A DNA stretch of 64,000 bases, taken from the NCBI GenBank assembly GCA_012976225.1, contig JAAVVG010000006.1:806001-870000 (forward strand), written 5' to 3'. Each line of letters opens with the position of its first letter. Within the stretch, counting starts at the first letter, position 1. This document shows, piece by piece, positions 31,876 to 46,500 of the stretch. The stretch comes from Golubevia sp. BC0850. Its lineage: Eukaryota > Basidiomycota > Exobasidiomycetes > Golubeviales > Golubeviaceae. A model generated the notes under the pieces. It made no database searches, was not told where the DNA came from, and worked only from the letters and a program-made list of their open reading frames with translations. The translations under genes were made by a program, and so were the position numbers.

Positions 31876-32535
31876 ATCTGAATGTCAACTTTCACGTCAC
31901 CGAAGTCCATCGAAGTGCTTTTGTTTTTGCCTCTCTTCTTTTGGAAATTCTAGTCGTTCGCATCTGTTCTTCGCAACTCTCTCAGTTGGATGAGTGAAAG
32001 TTTGAAGCAAATCAGTCTGCTGCATTCGAGCATTAAGCGAGAGACGAGACTAGAGATCATCCTTGAGAAGCGAGACTTTCAAAAACCAGTTTTGAATAAG
32101 GAGCCACTGGGGTAAGGTATGGTGTAAATAAAAACAACAGGAAGAGAATTGAGAAGTTGGTATTGAAGCTAGGTATAGTTTGTAGAGTCTCCAGGTTTTG
32201 GGAAAGGAATCCGGAAGCAAGGGTGAGACAAGATAGGACAGTAGAAGACAGAAAGGTTTGGTTCAAGAAGAAAGAAAAACTCAGCAGTGAGATAAAGAAG
32301 CAAAAGGCAAAGCTTAAGAAAGAGAAAAGGGCAAAGATAAGATAGAGCAGAGATGACGATTCCGGAAGAAATGAATGCAGCGAGTCCAAGATGTTATAAG
32401 ATAGAAAGGGATCGAATCAGTTTTTCGTGAACCTCTGGAACTGATATTGGAGAAGGAAGATCAAGAAAGTCAGGAACTTGAATCAGCTCATGCGCTCATC
32501 CGCTTCGAGCATTTTTTTAATTATTTTCTTTCGCT
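31876..32535. other. Intergenic stretch between convergent genes
   Basis: It is the 3' flank of HNT1 and the 3' flank of the septin-like gene. The frames here are Lys- or Phe-rich mirror images on opposite strands and carry no domain. Confidence 0.5.
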
Positions 32536-35457
32536 TCACTCCATTCCACTCCACTCACCTTCTCTAGTCTCCCTTCGATTCTCCAATCTCTCTCTCCTGA
32601 AATCTTCATAGAGATTTTCTGTTCTTCTATGAAGGTTTTCCAATCCAGCCTTCAGCAAGAGCGCTCTAAGCTGTAAGAACTCGCAATGCGTAGGGTCCAG
32701 AAGATCGATTTTGGCCCATCGGAAAGATCTGGTAAAGCGATTCGGATCGAAAGGATGAGGTCCTCTTAAAAGGTTCGCAGGAATGGAGGGACGCGGACGG
32801 GCCAACATCGAAGAGGAAGAAGGAGTCCGGTGAAGAACGTGTGGAATTGGAGAAGCAGAATCTTGAGATGGAGGGGTGTTGGGTAGAATCGAAGACTGTT
32901 TCATAGTTTGTTGAAGTTGAGAAGGAATTGGTGGAATTGGAGGAATTGGTGGAATTTGATCGTTGTCTGAGCCTTCAACCTTTGAGGAGAGATTTGTGTC
33001 ATTTGAGTTTACGACGGCTGAGATCTTCTCAGAACTTGAAGTAGGTAAAGCAGCGCTCAAACCCAATCCAACTTTTGAAGTCTTCTCAACAATTATGCTT
33101 GAGCCGTTTGAAAAGGTTCTATTCCTTAAACTTCGGTTACTTCCACTTCTAGCTCTAACCAATCCAACAGAAACCTTTGAATTCTTCTCATTAATCTCAG
33201 GTGAAATTAAAGAAAACGGATACATTTCTTCCAAAGATTTTTGATCTGTGGGAAGTAATTTATGTAAAATGTGTGAATCTTCAGTAGAATTGAAGAGAGG
33301 AGAAGTGAAACCTAAAGATGAAGTAGAACTTCCAGACCTTTTCATTCCAATTCCGTTTCTATCATCAACCTCGATCGAGGAATCTCTAATTGAAGGTTCG
33401 AGCTCAAAAGTAGTGTCTGTGAGTCCGGATCTTGAAAAACTTCTTCTTGACCGAATTCTTATCAATTTGACACCTTCATTCTCACTGGTGATCCCGTTTG
33501 AAGTTTCATTTTCAGCTAAAGCAGAGTCAATATCCAGATTTGGCAGAGTGTCGGAAGAAGCTTCAGGCCCATTGCTTGATCCCAGTCTGGTCCTCCGGCT
33601 ACCTCGAAGTGGAATCGGCTTCTTCTCATCTCTCATTTTATCATCTTCTTCTTCCTCTTCTTCTTCAACTTTCCCGCTACCCACGATTTCCATCATTGCC
33701 CTTTCTCCCAAAATCTCTTTCATTCCTCTTTTGATCGCTTCCCTAACAGTCTTGAGTTGATTCTCTGCCAATTTATCTGCACAAGCGACAACGGGAATGA
33801 TGTTTGCTCTTTGAGAAAGTCGTTTGAGAATCCTCATTTCTTGTAAAGAGATCGAAAGTTGAGTCTTCTTCTCGCTTTGATCCGGAGTGAAAGTAGGAAG
33901 TGGTGGAGCTTTACTTGTCGATATGGTTCGATTCCTACTAGCACTAAGACTTGATTCCGAATTACTTCTCTTCAAAAGACTGCTCAAAGTTAAATCGTTT
34001 TCGCTCTTTGAATTCTGTCTACTATGATGTGATCCAAGACCCTTCCTTGTCGTAGTCGAGGTTGAAATCTCCCCAACTTCTTTCTTTAAGTTTAAATTCT
34101 CGTTCTTTTTCGATTCCTGATCTTGAAATTGAATTTCTCTCTCCACCAAATTCTCAAAATCAATAAAATAAACCAGTGCATGAATGTGTTGATTACTCAA
34201 ATTCAATCCACCTTGACTCTTTCTATGGACTTTCTTTTCTTCCAAGAAAGTTTCCTTTAATTTCTCTTCTATGAACCTCAGAATTGAAGAAGTCTTTCTC
34301 TCTAATTGAAATTCATCTTCTTTTTTGAAATCGAATCCTGGAGTGTCTGAGATTGACAGTAGAAGTCTACAAGAGGGTTGACCATAATTTCCTCCATGAA
34401 TAGAGGATCTCTTACATGCTGAATCTTCAGATTGAGATAATAGGGATTCAGGATCTTCTTGAAGAGATTCTGGGAGAGCTTGAAGGAGAGCTTGATCCGA
34501 GATTGGGAGAGATGGGAGGGTAGAGATACTGGAGGTTGGGATTGGGAGGAATGAAGTTGGCGACAATCCAAAGAGTCCAGCAGCTGATCAAAGGGGAAAT
34601 GAAGAGATGAAACAAATAAGGTTCAAGGTAAGAAATGTATTGAAGATGCAAGTGAAAAATAGCTACTCTGTACCGTACAGTATGCCATCTTCCGCTAGCT
34701 GGCGTCTGCCATCCTTCTGCAACCATCCTCAACCACCTCTACCAATCTATCCTATCCGCTCTCTAATCCAGATCGCTGCTGGTTTATGATTCTCACCTTC
34801 CTTGACTCCCTGACCTATGCCCACAGCAGAGCCCAATTCTAAAGTCTCCAAGAAACTCCTGATCCAACTTGTCTTGCCAGAGTTCTTTGCACCAGCTACC
34901 AAAAGGTTTAAATTCTTTGGGATTTTACTCTTTTTCAAACTAAGACTCCTACCTAATTCATGAGCTTTTCTTTGTTGAGCTGGATTGAGGGTTGGTTTTG
35001 AGAAAGGTGATACTCTGAAGTCCTTGAGGTTCAGGTTGGGGTTGAAACTTGAAGGAGGGGTAGATCTTTCCCTTTGACTTTCTCTTTCTCGTTGAATTGG
35101 CTGTGGACGATGAAATTGTTGAACAGCACCAAGAGAAGGAGAAGAAGGAGAAGTTGGAGTTATGGCTAATCTACCTGCTTTACTTGAATAACTTCCAGGT
35201 GGTGGCCTCTGATTTGAATCAATCGATTGATTGACATTTTGATTGACTATCTCAGATGCAGTTAAACTCGTTTGGTTCGAAGATGAAGGAATGGCAGCTG
35301 TAGCCGTAGCTGAAGCTGAAGAGGGAGCTGGAGCTGGATCCAATTGGATGCCATCGACAACTAAGCTACCTAAATCTGACTGTGGAATTTGGATTGAATT
35401 CAGCGTTGGATTTGAAGACTCTTCAACTGGCTTCTTCTTTTTCTTGAAGATCCCCAT
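32536..35457 (-). CDS. Divergent septin-like GTPase with large insertions
   Basis: Two exons, 35457-34797 and 34583-32536, encode 902 residues. The start is the first ATG in the frame (M-G-I-F-K-K-K-K), after which a Ser/Pro/Gln-rich region runs to about 180. The P-loop reads G-A-K-N-S-G-K-T-S (about 186-194) where septins have G-x-x-G-x-G-K-S/T. Switch II is D-T-P-G-F-D-F, the specificity motif is A-C-A-D-K-L, and the septin unique element near the end reads H-C-E-F-L-Q-L-R-A-L-L-L with a following helix. Long Ser- and Glu-rich inserts lie between the motifs. Septins form GTP-binding filaments at the bud neck or septum; this one is too diverged to place in a Cdc3/10/11/12 group. An optional last intron (GTGAGT close to the stop) is possible. 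Confidence 0.68.
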
Positions 35458-36213
35458 CCCCTTGCCCAATCCAAGTGGTTAGTTGGTTAGTTGGTTAGTT
35501 GAGGATAAAAAGGTGGGAGAATCAAGATGGCGCCTCATCGCGATTCTCTTATCTGCTATCCCTGATTGTGAACGTGAACCTTCAACATTCACACTTTCTC
35601 ATTTCGAACTTCGAGCTTGATCAAGCTTCATGAAGCTTCGTTTAGTCCCTCTCCACATTTCGGGTCATCTCTCCCCGAGTCCCATCAATGGAGTCTTCCA
35701 GACTTCTTCCTATATCTTCGGATTCACCCTTCGCTTCTTTGGTAATATTGCTCTTGATTTTCGTCCATCCAATTCCAAAATGGAATCTACGACTGGACTG
35801 AGTGAGAGAGAGAAAGGAAGACAACCTCTATCGCCTGACTCTGGCACGAGAGACATTGATGTTTCGAAAGTATGCTTGCAGGATCCTTCACATTTCACAT
35901 TCATCGTCTCTGACGACGCTCGTTCGGTTTAGCACGCGGACTGGAGGCATACTTCTTCACCCTGCAGACCTGGGCTGCTTTTTCACACTTTTGCTCAATC
36001 GTAGTCGCAACAATTTGCTATCCTCCCATCATCAGTTTGAACGATTTCTATTGATTTGTTTGAGATAGTTGTTTGAGAAGCAAGAAAAGGAAGGGGAATA
36101 TAGTCAAAAGAATCAGTAAGACAGAAAGAAACTTTTCTTTAGATGGAAGAAGTCGAAGTGACCGAGAACAGCTTAACCGCATCGAGTTGGGAAGTGAAAG
36201 GGATGGTTTACGT
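35458..36213. other. Upstream region of the septin-like gene
   Basis: A GTTA-rich short repeat (GTTAGTTG, about 35479-35500) lies just upstream of the start. A plus-strand frame at 35630-35932 and overlapping frames have no domain or signal peptide and are not called. Confidence 0.45.
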
Positions 36214-38653
<2,440 letters not shown>

Positions 38654-38860
38654 GATTTATTTTCTAGTTGGGTTTGATTGAGGTTGCTGATGGGGAAGCG
38701 GAGAAAAGGGGCAACGTTTGAACCAAGAGAGAAGATTCAAAGCGCATTTGGGTTGCAAACCTTACGTAATCGCATGGCTTGTGCGTTGACTTCTCCTCTT
38801 CCCGGCTCTGATGCAAGTTCCTCTACTCTACTCTATTCCACTCCATTCCGCAGATTGTGA

Positions 38861-39829
38861 ATGAGATTCAATAGCAACAAATGGAGAGCTTTGGATTCAA
38901 ATCTTTCGACTTCGACCAATCTCAAGACTTGGACTTCATCTTCTTCCCAATCCCAGCCATTTCCCTTCAAATGCCCAGTCAAGCTTGAGCTTGAATCCAT
39001 TGACTGGGCTTCTTTATCTAACAATGAATTAGATCAACATCAATTCAAACAGACTCTCAGCCTCAATTCCTCAAATTCAATTCCACCTTCAACTCAAGAT
39101 TGCAATCGATCTTTCTCTAACCGTCACCTCTTAGATCTTCATCTTTTCGAGCATCATTCAACTTTAGCTCAAGAACAGTTACGTAGAGATCACTCAATCG
39201 TAAGTCATCTCCACTCTTTCCAAGAACGACACAGAGGCCAGAGCCTTTCCTCCAAAGTCTAGCTCAACACTCAAGAAATCCTCAGGCTGACCACCCATCT
39301 CCTTTTTCTACCCTTTCAGTACTCTTGTATAAATCAAACATGCCTTCAAAAGTTCAAGACCAAACAAGATCGATTTCTACATCTCGTCTCGAAACAGGAG
39401 TACTCCAATCCAAAGACCTTTTCAAGCTCATCTTTTCCGTCTCAAAGGTTTTCTTCTGTTTCAGAATCAGGTGTAATTCTTCACTCTGATCCGAACCTAC
39501 TAGAGCTTCTATCTGAACTAGACGAAGAGATCTATGGAAGAAGAGAGAAGCGTAACTCCGCTGCGAAAGATCGAAATTTAGAAAGGGTTGAACTAGGGAA
39601 GAGAAGTAGAGTAGATCAAGATGATTCAGAAGATGAATTCGACTCTGGAGATGAGAATCAAGAATCATTTGACTACGAGGAACAAGAGAATGGATCAGGA
39701 TTCGAGGTTGAGGAAGTAACTTTCGATCAAGAACTTCATCAAGCAGAGACAGAGAGCCAGCAAGAAGTAGAAGGTGCTCTAAGTTCGTTATCACTGATTC
39801 CAAAGAGCTTAAGAAATCGCAAGAAATAA
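38861..39829 (+). CDS. ZNF511-like zinc-finger protein with incomplete fingers
   Basis: Two exons, 38861-39199 and 39320-39829, encode 282 residues. The segment C-N-R-S-F-S-N-R-H-L-L-D-L-H, then Y-S-C-I-N-Q-T-C-L-Q-K-F-K-T-K-Q-D-R and H-L-V matches the ZNF511 layout (a finger with H-L-L-D-x-H, then C-x4-C followed by K-F-K-T-x-x-D-R). Ligands look incomplete: the first finger shows a single Cys, and the final His of the second is replaced by Gln. The C-terminal 120 residues are acidic (Asp/Glu/Gln-rich) and end in a basic L-R-N-R-K-K. ZNF511 is a little-studied nuclear protein. The start lies about 207 bases from the phosphoglucomutase start on the other strand, suggesting a shared promoter. 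Confidence 0.62.
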
Positions 39830-40029
39830 TGACTTCAATCTTTTCTCTCTCCCATGGAGAGACACAAGCTATGTTTGCTCACCTCAGCCAGGTTTGTTGC
39901 CTCCGAGAAAAGTCTCTCCACTTTCGTCTTTCCCTTCCAACACCATCTCTCTCTTTTGTTCTTTCCCTTCATGGAATCATGTCTCTTCAGATTTAGTCTC
40001 ACTCAACTATCAACCCAACCAGTAACTAC

Positions 40030-41435
40030 CGATGCCTATCGAAGCTCCAAATCCTCGAGACCCACTCCAAATTCTTCCTTCCATCTTCGGTTTTGAACGA
40101 AATTCTTCTACTTCTACCCCCTTCAAACCGAGCAGCTTCTACAGCGGTCTGCCGATCTTGGAGGCAAAGGAACTTAGCAGAACATAGACTTCACAAAGAA
40201 ATCGATCTAACAAGGTTAAATGGTAACGATGGAAGACATGAGAATGAAAGATTGGTTTCAAATTATCGAATCGATCTTCGATTTATGATGCGTCAAGCTA
40301 GAAGAATCATAGATGATTACAATAGGATTTCCTCTCTATCTCATCATAAAGCTGAAAAGGTTTTTTGGGATGATTAGAATGTATGGGCCTTCTAGTATTT
40401 CTTTTGCAGCTGGTGAAGATGTAGAAGGTTCGAAGTATTTTTCAATCAACAGCAATTCTTTCAGTTCTTTTCACAGTGGCGGTTCCTTAGCTCAATCTGG
40501 CAAATCTCTATCTCTTTTAAGAATGGCGCAAGAGTTCGTCGAGTTTAATCCGACCAAAGAATTTGTTTTACCTTCCGGATTGCATGGCTATGAACATCTA
40601 GAAGAATCACAGATCACCAAGTACTTTCAGATCATGCGTCCTTCCAGATTTAGTCTTACGGTATTGGATTGACGTTACATCGGATACACTAATGCAGATC
40701 AGATCTGGAATTTGTTGGTAAATGTCCAATTTTATTTTCCCTTTCTTTAAACTTCAGGCGTCGGAATGATCTTGGAAAACTGTTACCAATTCAATCCTTT
40801 GATCAAATTCCAGAGATGAGAAATCTGAGAAAATTCACCTTTCAATCTAATGGTTACCATCATGATTGGAATGAAATCTCAAGATGGGTTGGGGGAATTT
40901 AGAAGAGATCTCATTGTTTTACCTGCCGAGTGCTAATGAGACTCACAGACCTAAAAATTTGCTTTCAATTTTACTCAGATCGAAGGATACCCTCAAAATG
41001 ATTGACCTGGTCAACTTATCTTTCAATATTGATCCTCAGTATCTAGATCAATTTCAGGACTTTTCCTTCCCGAACTTAACAAATCTATCTTTGAGAACCG
41101 TCGACCCTATTATTTACCATTTTTTCTCTAAAGATACCTCAAGATTAGTTAGTTTGACATTGATAGTATCTACTAGCGTCTGCACTAAAGAACCTCAAGA
41201 AGTTTGGAAAAGTGTCATCAACCTTTTAAAGAAGAACTGTAGGACGTTGAAAGATTTGAATCTTTCTTGTCATACTGACCAACCTGATCATATGGTTCTA
41301 CCTGAAATGATACTCAATTTTAGGAAATTTGTTCAGGTCAGAATGTCTGGGAAGATAGAATTCGCAGATTGGATCTCAAGGTTCACTTTGCCAAATCTTC
41401 AAGAGTTGCACTTCTTTAAGAGTTTCTCTCCTTGA
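40030..41435 (+). pseudogene. F-box/LRR-like locus, frame broken in several places
   Basis: The first part (to 40377) has an F-box-like core: V-L-N-E-I-L-L-L-L-P-P-S-N-R-A-A-S-T-A-V-C-R-S-W-R. Later frames carry leucine-rich-repeat-like text such as N-L-T-N-L-S-L-R-T and L-P-N-L-Q-E-L-H, ending at 41435. The parts lie in different frames: a change at about 40360-40410, another before 40760, and a one-base shift at the G run near 40890. No clear ATG starts the F-box frame. Some of these could be unrecognised introns (a GCAG acceptor near 40409 and a TTCAG acceptor near 40759 exist), so a living multi-exon gene is not excluded. F-box proteins select targets for SCF ubiquitin ligases. Confidence 0.45.
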
Positions 41436-42143
41436 ACCAAAGTGAAAGTCAACCGGTGTTGTTAGAACTTTGGTCCAAAGCTTCACGGGAATGAGAGTCT
41501 GAGCTAGACGACTCTGTGGCATCGGCATATAGAAATCAAGTGTCGGAATCTAGAATCTGACTAAGGTTCAGATGTACTGTATAGCACAATTCATATTGTA
41601 GACTCACTGATTGTTCGCTCATCTTTTAAGATAGAGGAAGATAAAAAGGGGTAAATCGAAATGATTTTATAGAAGCTGATGGTTCAGTCAGAAAGGAGAG
41701 GAGAAGAAGAAAAAGAAGAGAGAAAGAAAGAGAGAACTAATAGTTTGGGAATTCTTGCTTAGGACGTGCTCAGGCAGTTAGTGAGGACAGAATCCCCGAT
41801 GTTTCCAAGAAACTTCTCCAAGATCCAAGGTCCAAGAGAAAGGGGTTTGAACCTTTTCGAGTAACCAAACCGAAGTGGTGATGAAGAAACTAGAAGGGGG
41901 TCAGAAAACCGACATGTACCCCTGCCATCAAGCGTCTCGTGATTGAGAACGGCTCTCGCAACCATCGAGACCAAAGTAATCCGTAAACGAGATTTAAGGT
42001 TTAGAATTTGAAGTTTCTGTTGATACAAATTAAGGAGAAAAGTCCCCCAAAGACCCCATTCTTTCTTTCCAAAGCTTCTCGACCCATAAAATCAAAAGCC
42101 ATCAATCCCCCTTCAAGCCTTGAGAAAGGGTGAGAATTGGCTC
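41436..42143. other. Intergenic stretch, nothing supported
   Basis: A/G-rich sequence lies around 41690-41740. The 41759-42028 minus frame has no family pattern. Confidence 0.5.
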
Positions 42144-43301
42144 CTACTTTTTCTTCCCACCTTTCCCAGGTTTAGCCTTAGAAGCGACAGATGAAGCTTT
42201 AGCTTCTCTACCACCAGTCATCCAATCCAAATCATCTTTTTCGAATTTCACTTCTTTTCTTTCCGATTTCTTTTCCATTTCAACCGATTTCTCATTCCCA
42301 ATTCCAGCTTCTAGGATATCTATTCCATCATTTGATTCTCCCTTTTGTTGTTGTTGTTGGGAAGTAGGAGATGTAGAATCCTTTTCATCACCTCCAAACC
42401 TTCTCCTAAACCTTCCAGTTCTACCACCTTCCAAAGCTCTAGAGACCTCCATTCCAGGATTCCAAAGAGGATGATTTGTAGGATCTCTAGCTAATCTGGT
42501 GGTCAATTTTGGATTAGTAGTGTTTAATTGAATGGAAGAACCATCTGATAAAAGAGTTATATTTGAATGAGTTGGAACTGGTCTTGGAAGAGGGAGCTTT
42601 GAGGTTGAAGGGTTTTGAATTGGATAACTTGAGTTGAGATTAGGAGAAGAGGCGGTTGTGAACGATCGAGTTGTGGTTGAGTTGAAGGTAGAGGAAGTTG
42701 AGAATGCTCGAGGAGATGAACAAGAGAGTTTTCCTTTTGATGCTTTTAAGGCTTCTAATTGAGCAGATCTACCTTGCTTGACTGATTCGTTTGATCCTAA
42801 TTCAGTTTCTGGTGTGAGGTTCAGTTCTTTAATATGCACAGAAGACGGGGAAAGAGGGAAGGAATGATGATGAGTAAAAATGGAAGAAGTGTCTTCTCCT
42901 TCTCCTTCTCTTCCTTTCTGGAATTTTGATCAGTGTTCAATCGAGATGTTCCAAATCTCCTCGGAAAGTATCCCATGCCAACCCTCCCGGTCTTATGCCA
43001 TGACAACCACTTCTTCCTGATGGTACTCATACTCACTCCAAGCTCCAGTTCCCTCACTCCATTTTCCCTGAACGACATTCATTTTCAACAAAGTCACCAC
43101 ATCTTTAGCTAAATTGAAACCGGCTTCAATCTGTTCTTGTCCCTTGTTATTGGCTTTGGCCTTTTGAAATTGATTCCTGGTCTCTAATTTGGCAGCTAGA
43201 ATGGCTTGGGGATGGTTTTGGAAAGTTGAGGATTGAGTCTTCAAAAGTTGACGGTATAATGATCGAGCTACGCTTTGTTGTTGAGCTGTGAATGTTGTCA
43301 T
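42144..43301 (-). CDS. Mzm1 (LYR) fused to mitochondrial ribosomal protein bL31m
   Basis: Two exons, 43301-43037 and 42826-42144, encode 315 residues. Residues 1-125 are a whole Mzm1/LYRM7: S-L-Y-R-Q-L-L-K-T (LYR motif variant), L-L-K-M-N-V-V-Q-G-K, then across the intron K-L-N-L-T-P-E-T-E-L-G-S-N-E-S-V-K. The frame runs on through a Ser/Thr/Arg/Phe-rich stretch that looks like a mitochondrial presequence (R-A-F-S-T-S-S-T-F, about 130-160). It then enters a bL31m domain: L-S-D-G-S-S-I-Q-L, R-L-A-R-D-P-T-N-H-P-L-W-N-P-G and G-R-F-R-R-R-F, with the usual acidic and Lys-rich tail (D-D-L-D-W-M). Mzm1 is the matrix chaperone of the Rieske protein in complex III; bL31m is a large-subunit protein (yeast Mrpl36). 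No ATG lies between the two parts. Either a true fusion, perhaps cut at the inner presequence, or two transcripts sharing an exon. Confidence 0.75.
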
Positions 43302-43562
43302 ATTTAGTCAGTGAGGATGGGATTGAAGATAGGATAAGGAGGAAGGAATGCTGTAACAATAAGGAATCGGAAGGAGAAGAGTGAGGGCAAAGAGAGGAGA
43401 GGGATAGCAAATCGAACTATAACATCCTTCCACCACACCATTATAATAACTTGAATCTACATTTCCACCTTTTCATTTCAAACGTTTTCAAGTCATTGCC
43501 CATTCACACGCTCATCAATCATCTAATCTTTTGGATAGAGTCAAATCTTAAAGAATCGAACC

Positions 43563-46500
43563 ATGGTCAACTCGAGGGCTCCAGGTGCTTTGTGAGTCAA
43601 AGCGGAGAGGAGAATCACTACCTCAATCTCTTAAAGTACAGTATGCTGACTTTTGTTCTCACTCTTTAAAAAAACTGATCCAGATCTAGGACGGTCAGAA
43701 TCACAGTGGTAGCAGCAGATGGCCTATCAAAGGTGAGCAGAGTAAAGTAGAGTAGAGCAGCAGGAGTTAACCTTCTCCCGCTTTCATTTCAATCTCTCTC
43801 TCTCTCTCTCTCTCTCTCTATTCCTTCTTTTTCTGACCTTCCTTTCTCTTTGATTATCTGATTCAGAGAGATGTCTTTCGTCTACCAGATCCATTCGCCA
43901 TCATCACCGTAGACGGAGAACAGACTCAAACCACAAGGTGAGTTATCTCACAAAGAGTGACATGACTTCAAAAGCATTCCCCCAGACTGACTGTTTTCCG
44001 TTTGATTATCTCAGTGTGATCAAAAAGACTCTAAACCCATACTGGAATGATAGTTTCGATATGTAAGTTTATTCTTCGGATTTATGATGGGTAAAGAGCA
44101 TGGTTTCAGGGCAGTCCCCTCATTTCTCTACACAGCCCAAACTACCTCCTGGAGAATTGAGATAGAATCATCATGAATCGAGTCTTTTCTGAGTCTGTTC
44201 TTTGGATTGTCACAAGTTGGTCTGATCTTGGGTCTTCATTTCTTCTTCTCCTCATCCATCTTTACCCTTCCTCCCTCCTCAACATCAGTACGGTCAAAGA
44301 CTCTTCAATCGTAGCGGTTCAAATCTTCGATCAGAAGAAATTCAAAAAGAGAGATCAGGGATTCTTGGGAGTTATCAATGTTAGAGTAGCTGATGTTATT
44401 GATCTGGAATTGGGTGGAAAAGGTGAGTTTCTGAGCTTGTGGAATGGGAGACTGAGCGTACTGCGCTTGAGGGAATACAGGCGGGGATGGAAGAAGTCAG
44501 GGAGTGAAGTCTGGAATTCAGGACGATCAGATTTATCCAAAAGTGTTGAATTGGGAAGTTAGAACCAATCCGAAGACGGATTGAAGTCTCGAGGAGGGGA
44601 GTGGAGTCGTGAGCTTTTGAACCCTCTTCAAATACCATTTTCTGACACCTTTCCTTTTTCCCCCCTCTTTTTCAACTCTCCTTTTTCGTCTCAGTTCTAC
44701 TAACAAGAGATCTCAAGAAATCAAATGACAATCTAGTGGTTCATGGGAAATTAATCATTGATTTGAACACCAACGTTTCTTCACCTATCGTGAACAATTC
44801 GAATGCGGGACCAGCAGCTCCAGGTCTACTTTCAGCTCCAGCATCAGGACAACATCCAAATGCCTCTTCAACTTCCTTAAATTCTTCAAATCCAACTTCA
44901 ACCACTGGAAGTCGAATCGAATCTTCAACTGGAAATGCCGCCAGACCCAGCGTTTCAGCCACTACGACCTCTTCAACATTGAATCCGGGATCTAATGAAA
45001 ATGTTGGTAGAGCACCAAGTGGATCTACTGCTGGAATTTCAGGAACCAACGCTGGACCTGGAGCAGCTAACTCTGGTAGAAGTGCAAGCGGAAGTGGAGC
45101 AACCTCAAGTGCGGCAGCTGGTGGAAATGGAGTTGACCCTAATAGATCTGATGATCAAGGACCATTACCTGGTGGTTGGGAACGTAGAACTGATCATCTT
45201 GGAAGGACTTATTACGTTGATCATAATTCTAGATCTACTACTTGGACAAGACCTTCAGCTAGTTCAAACGCTAATTCTGCAGCGGCGGCTAACAACACTG
45301 CTGCTGATAGAGTTAGACATTCAAACCGTGCTTTGGCAGATGAGATGTTGGGAGTTGACGACGCTGCTCCTGCTGCCAATGCCGCTGGATCTAGACTAGC
45401 TCCTGGAAGTGTAAGCGGTGGAGCTTTAGCTTCTTCAAGTCCTGCTGCTGGTGTTTCAGCTCCTTCTACCGGAGGTGCAGCTGCTATGCCTGCTGCTTCA
45501 AGTTCAACAACTGCTGGAACTGGACCACTTCCATCTGGTTGGGAACAGAGAAACACACCAGAAGGTAGACCTTATTTCGTAGATCACAATACTCGAACAA
45601 CGACATGGGTAGATCCAAGAAGACAACAAATCTTAAGAATCATGGGACCCAATGGAAACAATTTGACAGTTCAACCTCAATCGGTTTCACAATTAGGACC
45701 TTTACCTTCAGGTTGGGAAATGAGATTGACTTCGACTGCAAGAGTTTATTTCGTTGATCATAATACTAAAACCACTACTTGGGACGATCCAAGATTACCT
45801 TCCTCTTTAGATCAAAACGTTCCTCAATATAAGAGGGATTTCAGAAGGAAATTGATTTATTTCAGATCTCAACCTGCTTTGAGACCTATTCCTGGACAAT
45901 GTCATGTCAAGATTAGGAGAACTCATATCTTTGAAGATAGTTATGCTGAGATTATGAGACAACAACCAAATGATTTAAAGAAGAGGTTGATGATCAAATT
46001 CGATGGTGAAGATGGTTTGGATTATGGTGGTTTATCCAGAGAATTCTTCTTCTTGTTAAGTCATGAAATGTTCAATCCTTTCTATTGTTTATTCGAATAT
46101 TCAGCTCATGATAATTATACTCTTCAAATCAATCCTCATTCTGGTATCAATCCTGAACATCTCAATTATTTCAAATTCATCGGCAGATGTTTAGGTTTAG
46201 CAATATTCCATCGTAGATTCTTGGACGCTTATTTCATCGTCTCTTTCTACAAAATGATTTTGAAAAAGAAGATCACATTGGGAGATTTAGAATCCGTTGA
46301 TGCAGATTATCATAGATCTTTACAATGGATGTTGGACAACCCAATCGAAGGAGTTGTAGATGAAACTTTCACGGCAGTGGAGGATAAATTTGGAGAAATG
46401 GTTACAGTAGAATTAAAACCAGGTGGAGAAGATGTTGAAGTGACTGATGAAAACAAAAAGGAATACATTGAATTAATGACTGAATGGAGAATTTCAAAAA

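Noticed and set aside
35630-35932. 100-codon plus-strand frame between the septin-like gene and phosphoglucomutase
   Set aside because: No signal peptide, no domain and several equally long overlapping frames on both strands.
44741-45049. 102-codon minus-strand frame inside RSP5
   Set aside because: It is a mirror frame of the Ala/Ser-rich linker of the ligase.
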